From Lutibacter sp. (GTDB lineage Bacteria; Bacteroidota; Bacteroidia; Flavobacteriales; Flavobacteriaceae): DNA of 8,923 nucleotides. The stretch spans positions 1 to 8,923 of the forward strand of contig SDWL01000064.1 in the NCBI GenBank assembly GCA_004195315.1, written 5' to 3'. The position numbers were made by a program, and so were the translations under genes. Of this stretch, positions 5,884 through 8,923 are shown in pieces. Numbering within the stretch: the first letter of the stretch is position 1; each line of letters begins with the position of its first letter. Below the pieces are notes generated by a model, which saw only the letters and a program-made list of their open reading frames with translations, ran no database searches and had not been told where the DNA came from.

Positions 5884-7512
5884 TTAAACTTGAATAATAC
5901 CTAAATTAAATTGTTTTTCAATAGGAGCGTGGTTTGCGGCTTCAATACCCATAGAAATCCATTTTCTAGTATCTAAAGGGTTTATTACAGCATCTGTCCA
6001 AATTCTTGCAGCTGCATAATAAGGAGATGTTTGAGCATCATATCGTTTTTGAATGGATTCTAAAATTTCTTGTTCTTTTGCGGAAGTAATTTTTTCGCCT
6101 TTCTTTTTTAATGAAGCAGTTTCAATTTGAAGTAAAACTTTTGCAGCCTGTTCTCCACCCATAACTGCTAAACGTGCCGTAGGCCATGCTATTATTAATC
6201 TAGGGTCATAGGCTTTACCACACATAGCGTAATTTCCTGCGCCATATGAATTTCCTATTATAACAGTAAATTTTGGAACTACAGAATTACTTACTGCGTT
6301 TACCATTTTAGCACCATCTTTTATAATTCCGCCATGTTCACTTTTACTACCAACCATAAATCCGGTTACATCTTGTAAAAACACCAATGGAATCTTTTTT
6401 TGATTGCAGTTTGCTATAAAACGAGTTGCTTTATCTGCTGAATCTGAATAGATTACGCCACCAAATTGCATTTCTTTTTTAGCATTTTTTACAACTTTAC
6501 GTTGATTGGCAACAATTCCAACTGCCCAACCATCAATACGAGCATAACCACAAATAATAGTTTTTCCATAGTCTTTTTTATATTCTTCAATTTCTGAATT
6601 ATCAACTATTCGTTTAATAATCTCGTGCATATTGTATTGCTCACTTCTAGAAGCTGGCAATATTCCAAATATATCTTCAGGATTTTCTATTGGATTTTCA
6701 GATTTTTTTCGGTTAAAACCAGCTTTGTCAAAATCACCAATTTTATCAATAATATTCTTAATTTTATCTAAAGCATCATGATCATCTTTTGCTTTATAAT
6801 CCGTTACCCCGCTAATTTCACAATGTGTAGTTGCCCCACCTAAAGTTTCATTATCTATACTTTCCCCAATTGCTGCTTTTACCAAATAACTTCCGGCTAA
6901 AAATATGCTTCCGGTTTTATCAACTACCATAGCTTCATCACTCATAATTGGTAAATAAGCACCACCCGCAACACAACTTCCCATTACTGCAGAAATTTGT
7001 GTAATTCCCATACTGCTCATGATTGCATTGTTTCTAAAAATACGACCAAAATGTTCTTTATCAGGGAAAATTTCATCTTGCATTGGTAGATAAACGCCGG
7101 CACTATCTACTAAATAAATGATAGGTAATTTATTTTCTATTGAAATTTCCTGCGCACGTAAATTCTTTTTTCCAGTAATAGGAAACCAAGCTCCAGCTTT
7201 AACAGTAGCATCATTTGCAACAACAATACATTGTTTTCCTTTAATATATCCAATTTTAATTACAACACCACCAGAAGGACAACCTCCGTGTTCTTCATAC
7301 ATTTCATCACCTGCAAGTGCTCCAATTTCAATAGTTTCACTTTTATCATCAAAAAGGTAAGTTATTCGTTCTCTAGCAGTTAGTTTTCCTTTTGCTTTAT
7401 GTTTTTCTATGTTTTTTTCTCCTCCACCTTTATAAATATTTAAAAGATGCTTTTTAAGATTGGTTGTTAGAAGTTTATTAAAATCTTCATTTTTATTGAA
7501 GTTGATATTCAT
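5884..7512 (-). CDS. Acyl-CoA carboxylase beta (carboxyltransferase) subunit, methylcrotonyl-CoA carboxylase-like
   Basis: A 542-residue biotin-dependent carboxyltransferase subunit that moves CO2 from carboxybiotin to an acyl-CoA. The N-terminal half has KGKLTARERI (41-50), GGCPSGGV (76-83), VANDATVKAGAWFPITGKK (98-116), IYLVDSAGVYLPMQDEIFPD (132-151) and GSCVAGGAYLP (178-188), whose glycines form an oxyanion hole; the C-terminal half has DVTGFMVG (381-388), GNSYGAGNYAM (420-430) and INPLDTRKWI (510-519). The DATVKAG..PIT..K and VFPD/HFGRIF-like stretches resemble methylcrotonyl-CoA carboxylase beta (leucine breakdown) more than propionyl-CoA carboxylase, but geranyl-CoA or propionyl-CoA use cannot be excluded. 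The biotin carboxylase/carrier subunit is not adjacent: the upstream neighbour is a divergent redox operon and yebC follows. The start ATG at 7512 gives a normal family N-terminus. Confidence 0.85.
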   Translation of the reverse strand: MNINFNKNEDFNKLLTTNLKKHLLNIYKGGGEKNIEKHKAKGKLTARERITYLFDDKSETIEIGALAGDEMYEEHGGCPSGGVVIKIGYIKGKQCIVVANDATVKAGAWFPITGKKNLRAQEISIENKLPIIYLVDSAGVYLPMQDEIFPDKEHFGRIFRNNAIMSSMGITQISAVMGSCVAGGAYLPIMSDEAMVVDKTGSIFLAGSYLVKAAIGESIDNETLGGATTHCEISGVTDYKAKDDHDALDKIKNIIDKIGDFDKAGFNRKKSENPIENPEDIFGILPASRSEQYNMHEIIKRIVDNSEIEEYKKDYGKTIICGYARIDGWAVGIVANQRKVVKNAKKEMQFGGVIYSDSADKATRFIANCNQKKIPLVFLQDVTGFMVGSKSEHGGIIKDGAKMVNAVSNSVVPKFTVIIGNSYGAGNYAMCGKAYDPRLIIAWPTARLAVMGGEQAAKVLLQIETASLKKKGEKITSAKEQEILESIQKRYDAQTSPYYAAARIWTDAVINPLDTRKWISMGIEAANHAPIEKQFNLGIIQV

Positions 7513-7583
7513 TTATAGGTATTGTTTAAGTTGTGCTAAAGTACAAAATGCAAGTTAAATAATGTTAAATATTTACCTTAACA

Positions 7584-7603
7584 ATAATTACCCAGGTAAT
7601 TAT
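7584..7603. promoter_or_regulatory. 20-bp palindrome, probable MarR operator
   Basis: ATAATTACC (7584-7592), spacer CA, GGTAATTAT (7595-7603) is a perfect 9+2+9 inverted repeat, the size MarR dimers bind. It ends 13 bases before the TACATTTG box, so it covers the -33 region of the promoter of an operon whose third gene encodes a MarR protein. A further TTACC half-site lies 15 bases upstream (7573-7577). It also lies in the region shared with the divergent carboxylase gene. Confidence 0.6.
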
Positions 7604-7616
7604 AAATATTTTTATG

Positions 7617-7624
7617 TACATTTG
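7617..7624 (+). promoter_or_regulatory. -7 box of the DoxX-FMN reductase-marR operon promoter
   Basis: TACATTTG is an exact match to TAnnTTTG and lies 22 bases before the ATG at 7647. No TTG is found at the usual 17-23 base distance; that region is taken up by the palindrome at 7584-7603. The box is the same 8-mer as in front of yebC. Confidence 0.65.
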
Positions 7625-7646
7625 CATAGAATTTAAATAATATAAA

Positions 7647-8012
7647 ATGAAAGTGTCAAAAATAGTTTATTGGGGATCAACAGGTTTGTTAAGTGCATTA
7701 TTAATAATGTCATCAGGAATGTATATTTTTAACAATGCAGCAATACATCAAGCATATCAAGGTTTTGGGTACCCAACGTATTTAATTTATCCCTTAGTAG
7801 TTGTTAAGTTATCAGCCGTTATTGTACTTTTAACACAAAAAAATTCACTTTTGAAAGAATGGGTTTACGCTGGTTTGTTTTTTGAATTTGTATTAGCATT
7901 TTTTGCCCATGTTATGATAGGTGATGGTGAGCAAATGGGTGCTATAATTGCAACTGTATTTTTAATTTTATCCTATTTATACGGTAAAAAAATATTTATA
8001 ATTAAAAACTAA
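7647..8012 (+). CDS. DoxX-like four-helix membrane protein
   Basis: A 121-residue integral membrane protein with four hydrophobic segments (about 7-29, 44-63, 70-91, 95-114) and the short, tight-turn layout of the DoxX-like family. FNNAAIHQAYQGFGYPTYLIYPL (28-50) holds the conserved Gly-Tyr/Phe-Pro stretch between helices 1 and 2 typical of this family. DoxX relatives are linked to quinone or thiol redox processes at the membrane, but most have no tested function. It is the first gene of an operon: the next start is 3 bases after its stop. Pairing with an FMN reductase and a MarR regulator suggests a role in resistance to quinone, electrophile or oxidative stress; this is inference from context. 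Confidence 0.8.
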   Translation: MKVSKIVYWGSTGLLSALLIMSSGMYIFNNAAIHQAYQGFGYPTYLIYPLVVVKLSAVIVLLTQKNSLLKEWVYAGLFFEFVLAFFAHVMIGDGEQMGAIIATVFLILSYLYGKKIFIIKN

Positions 8013-8015
8013 AAA

Positions 8016-8549
8016 ATGAATAAAAACATTGTTACCATAGGAGGAAGTAGTAGTAAAACATCAATTAATAAAGTTTTAGCTGAATATACGGCTGGATTGG
8101 TTAAAGGAGTTGAACTAACAAAATTAGATTTGAACAATTTCAATTTACCTTTATTCTCAATTGATTTGGAGAATGAATTTGGAATTAATGATGAAGCAAA
8201 GAAATTAAATGAGATTATAGAAAGCGCAGATGGATTTGTAATTTCTTTAGCTGAACATAATGGAGCATATTCTACAGCCTTTAAAAACGCTTTTGATTGG
8301 CTTTCTAGAATAAATGGTAAAGTATGGAGAGATAAGCCAATGCTTTTGCTTAGTACTTCACCTGGTGAACGAGGAGGACAATCAGTATTAGATATAGCAT
8401 TAAGCAGGTTTCCCTATATGGGTGGCAATATAATTGGAAATTTATCTTTTCCCTCTTTTTACGATAATTTTGTTGAAGGTGAAATAGTAAATTCTGATTT
8501 AAAATTAGAATTAAATAAACTAGTTGTTGAATTAGAAAAAGCATTGTAA
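8016..8549 (+). CDS. NAD(P)H-dependent FMN reductase / quinone reductase-like flavoprotein
   Basis: A 177-residue flavodoxin-fold protein of the NADPH-dependent FMN reductase family, cytosolic. GGSSSKTSINK (9-19) is the FMN-phosphate loop; EHNGAYSTAFKNAFDWLSR (80-98) corresponds to the family's P/E-x-N-G...LKNAIDW motif contacting the isoalloxazine ring; STSPGERGGQ (113-122) is the third flavin loop. Related enzymes reduce FMN, quinones, azo dyes or chromate at the expense of NAD(P)H; the substrate here is unknown. The start follows the DoxX stop by 3 bases and the marR start follows its stop by one base, so the three genes are surely cotranscribed. Confidence 0.88.
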   Translation: MNKNIVTIGGSSSKTSINKVLAEYTAGLVKGVELTKLDLNNFNLPLFSIDLENEFGINDEAKKLNEIIESADGFVISLAEHNGAYSTAFKNAFDWLSRINGKVWRDKPMLLLSTSPGERGGQSVLDIALSRFPYMGGNIIGNLSFPSFYDNFVEGEIVNSDLKLELNKLVVELEKAL

Positions 8550-8550
8550 A

Positions 8551-8904
8551 ATGGGCGATATTGCTAAAGATATTAAGTCGAAATTTCCAAATGAGCGTGT
8601 AAAAGCTTTGATTAACATCAAGTACACAGCAAATTGGCTTGATAATTTAGGAAATGATTTTATGAAGCCTTATAAAATATCAATGCAACAATACAATATT
8701 TTAAGAATATTAAGAGGTGCAGGTAAGGCTGTTACAGTAAAAACTGTAAAAGAAAGAATGATTGAAAAATCACCTAACTCTACCAGATTGATGGATAAAT
8801 TATGTGAGAAAAAATTGATAATTAGAACTAGATGCGACAGTGATAGAAGGGTTGTTTTTATCGAAATCAATGAAAAGGGACTTGAAATTCTTAAAAGTAT
8901 AGAT
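8551..8904 (+). CDS. MarR-family transcriptional regulator (3' truncated by contig end)
   Basis: From ATG at 8551 the frame stays open for 118 codons into the terminal adaptor, with no stop. The protein begins MGDIAKDIKSKF and shows a MarR winged-helix domain: MQQYNILRILRGAG (45-58) as the helix leading into the DNA-binding part, VKTVKERMIEKSPNSTRLMD (63-82) as helix-turn-helix with recognition helix, LCEKKLIIRTRCDSDRR (84-100) as the wing with its DxR motif, and IEINEKGLEIL (104-114) in the place of the usual LTxxG. About 25-35 C-terminal residues of the dimerisation helix are missing. Being the last gene of an operon with a flavin reductase and a DoxX protein, it most likely represses that operon through the palindrome at 7584-7603 and is released by an electrophile or oxidant. 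Cys86 and Cys96 are possible redox sensors, but this is not shown. Confidence 0.85.
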
Positions 8905-8923
8905 CTGTCTCTTATACACATCT
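8905..8923 (-). other. Tn5/Nextera mosaic-end adaptor (library artefact)
   Basis: ctgtctcttatacacatct is the exact reverse complement of the 19 bases at the start of the window. It is library sequence. It cuts the MarR gene and creates a false minus-strand open frame starting MCIRDR. Confidence 0.97.

Noticed and set aside
5031..5887. Three plus-strand open frames, Ser- or Phe/Ile-rich
   Set aside because: They are antisense to yebC and the zinc-ribbon gene. The poly-Ser and hydrophobic runs simply mirror acidic and charged stretches of YebC.
7118..7360. Plus-strand open frame of 80 codons
   Set aside because: It is antisense to the conserved N-terminal half of the carboxylase subunit and carries no features of its own.
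8350..8921. Minus-strand open frames (8350-8544, and 8670-8921 starting MCIRDR)
   Set aside because: The first is antisense to the FMN reductase; the second starts in the adaptor and is antisense to the MarR gene.
1..8923. Search for CRISPR arrays, tRNA/rRNA genes, transposases, integrases, toxin-antitoxin pairs, retron or phage-defence genes
   Set aside because: No spaced direct repeats, no cloverleaf or rRNA-like stretches, and no protein with such domains was seen. The CPBP (Abi-related) fragment alone is not evidence for a defence system, since it lacks its catalytic motif and sits in a menaquinone gene context.

Overview
The window is a short contig (about 30% GC by eye) from a member of the Bacteroidota, most likely a Flavobacteriaceae species. 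The reasons are the AT-rich, Asn/Lys/Ile-rich proteins, the near absence of Shine-Dalgarno sequences, promoter -7 boxes of the TAnnTTTG type, and family variants typical of that group (short MenE, CPBP protease next to menE, EFR1 ferredoxin). No genus can be named from this sequence. Both ends carry the 19-bp Tn5/Nextera mosaic end (1-19 and 8905-8923). These bases come from library preparation, not from the genome, so the genes at both ends are cut by the assembly.

Layout: (1) 20-632, the 3' end of a GshF/GshAB-type glutathione synthetase gene. (2) 633-953, a gene-poor gap with a weak terminator, a 25-codon remnant of a second EFR1-type ferredoxin gene on the minus strand, and a perfect 13-bp hairpin. 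(3) 954-2177, a PatB/MalY-family C-S lyase with a Cys-rich tail, convergent with (4) 2260-3063 minus, an intact flavodoxin/ferredoxin fusion of the EFR1 family; a strong bidirectional terminator separates them. (5) 3228-3653, the C-terminal half only of a CPBP (CAAX-type) intramembrane protease, followed at once by (6) menE, 3661-4788, of menaquinone synthesis. (7) On the minus strand, an MCC-like acyl-CoA carboxylase beta subunit (7512-5884), YebC (5826-5110) and a small zinc-ribbon membrane protein (5104-4772), which overlaps the end of menE by 17 bp. (8) On the plus strand from 7647, a compact operon of a DoxX-like membrane protein, an NAD(P)H-dependent FMN reductase and a MarR regulator that runs off the contig.

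The right half reads as ordinary chromosomal core with a redox/stress operon that is probably autoregulated through a 20-bp palindrome in front of it. The left part (about 750-3230) looks rearranged: there is a ferredoxin-gene remnant on one side, a protease gene missing its first half on the other, and a similar A-rich GACGC motif near both edges. The patB/EFR1 pair in between may be an acquired or shuffled block. I found no CRISPR array, tRNA, rRNA, insertion sequence or phage gene, and no convincing new multi-gene system.
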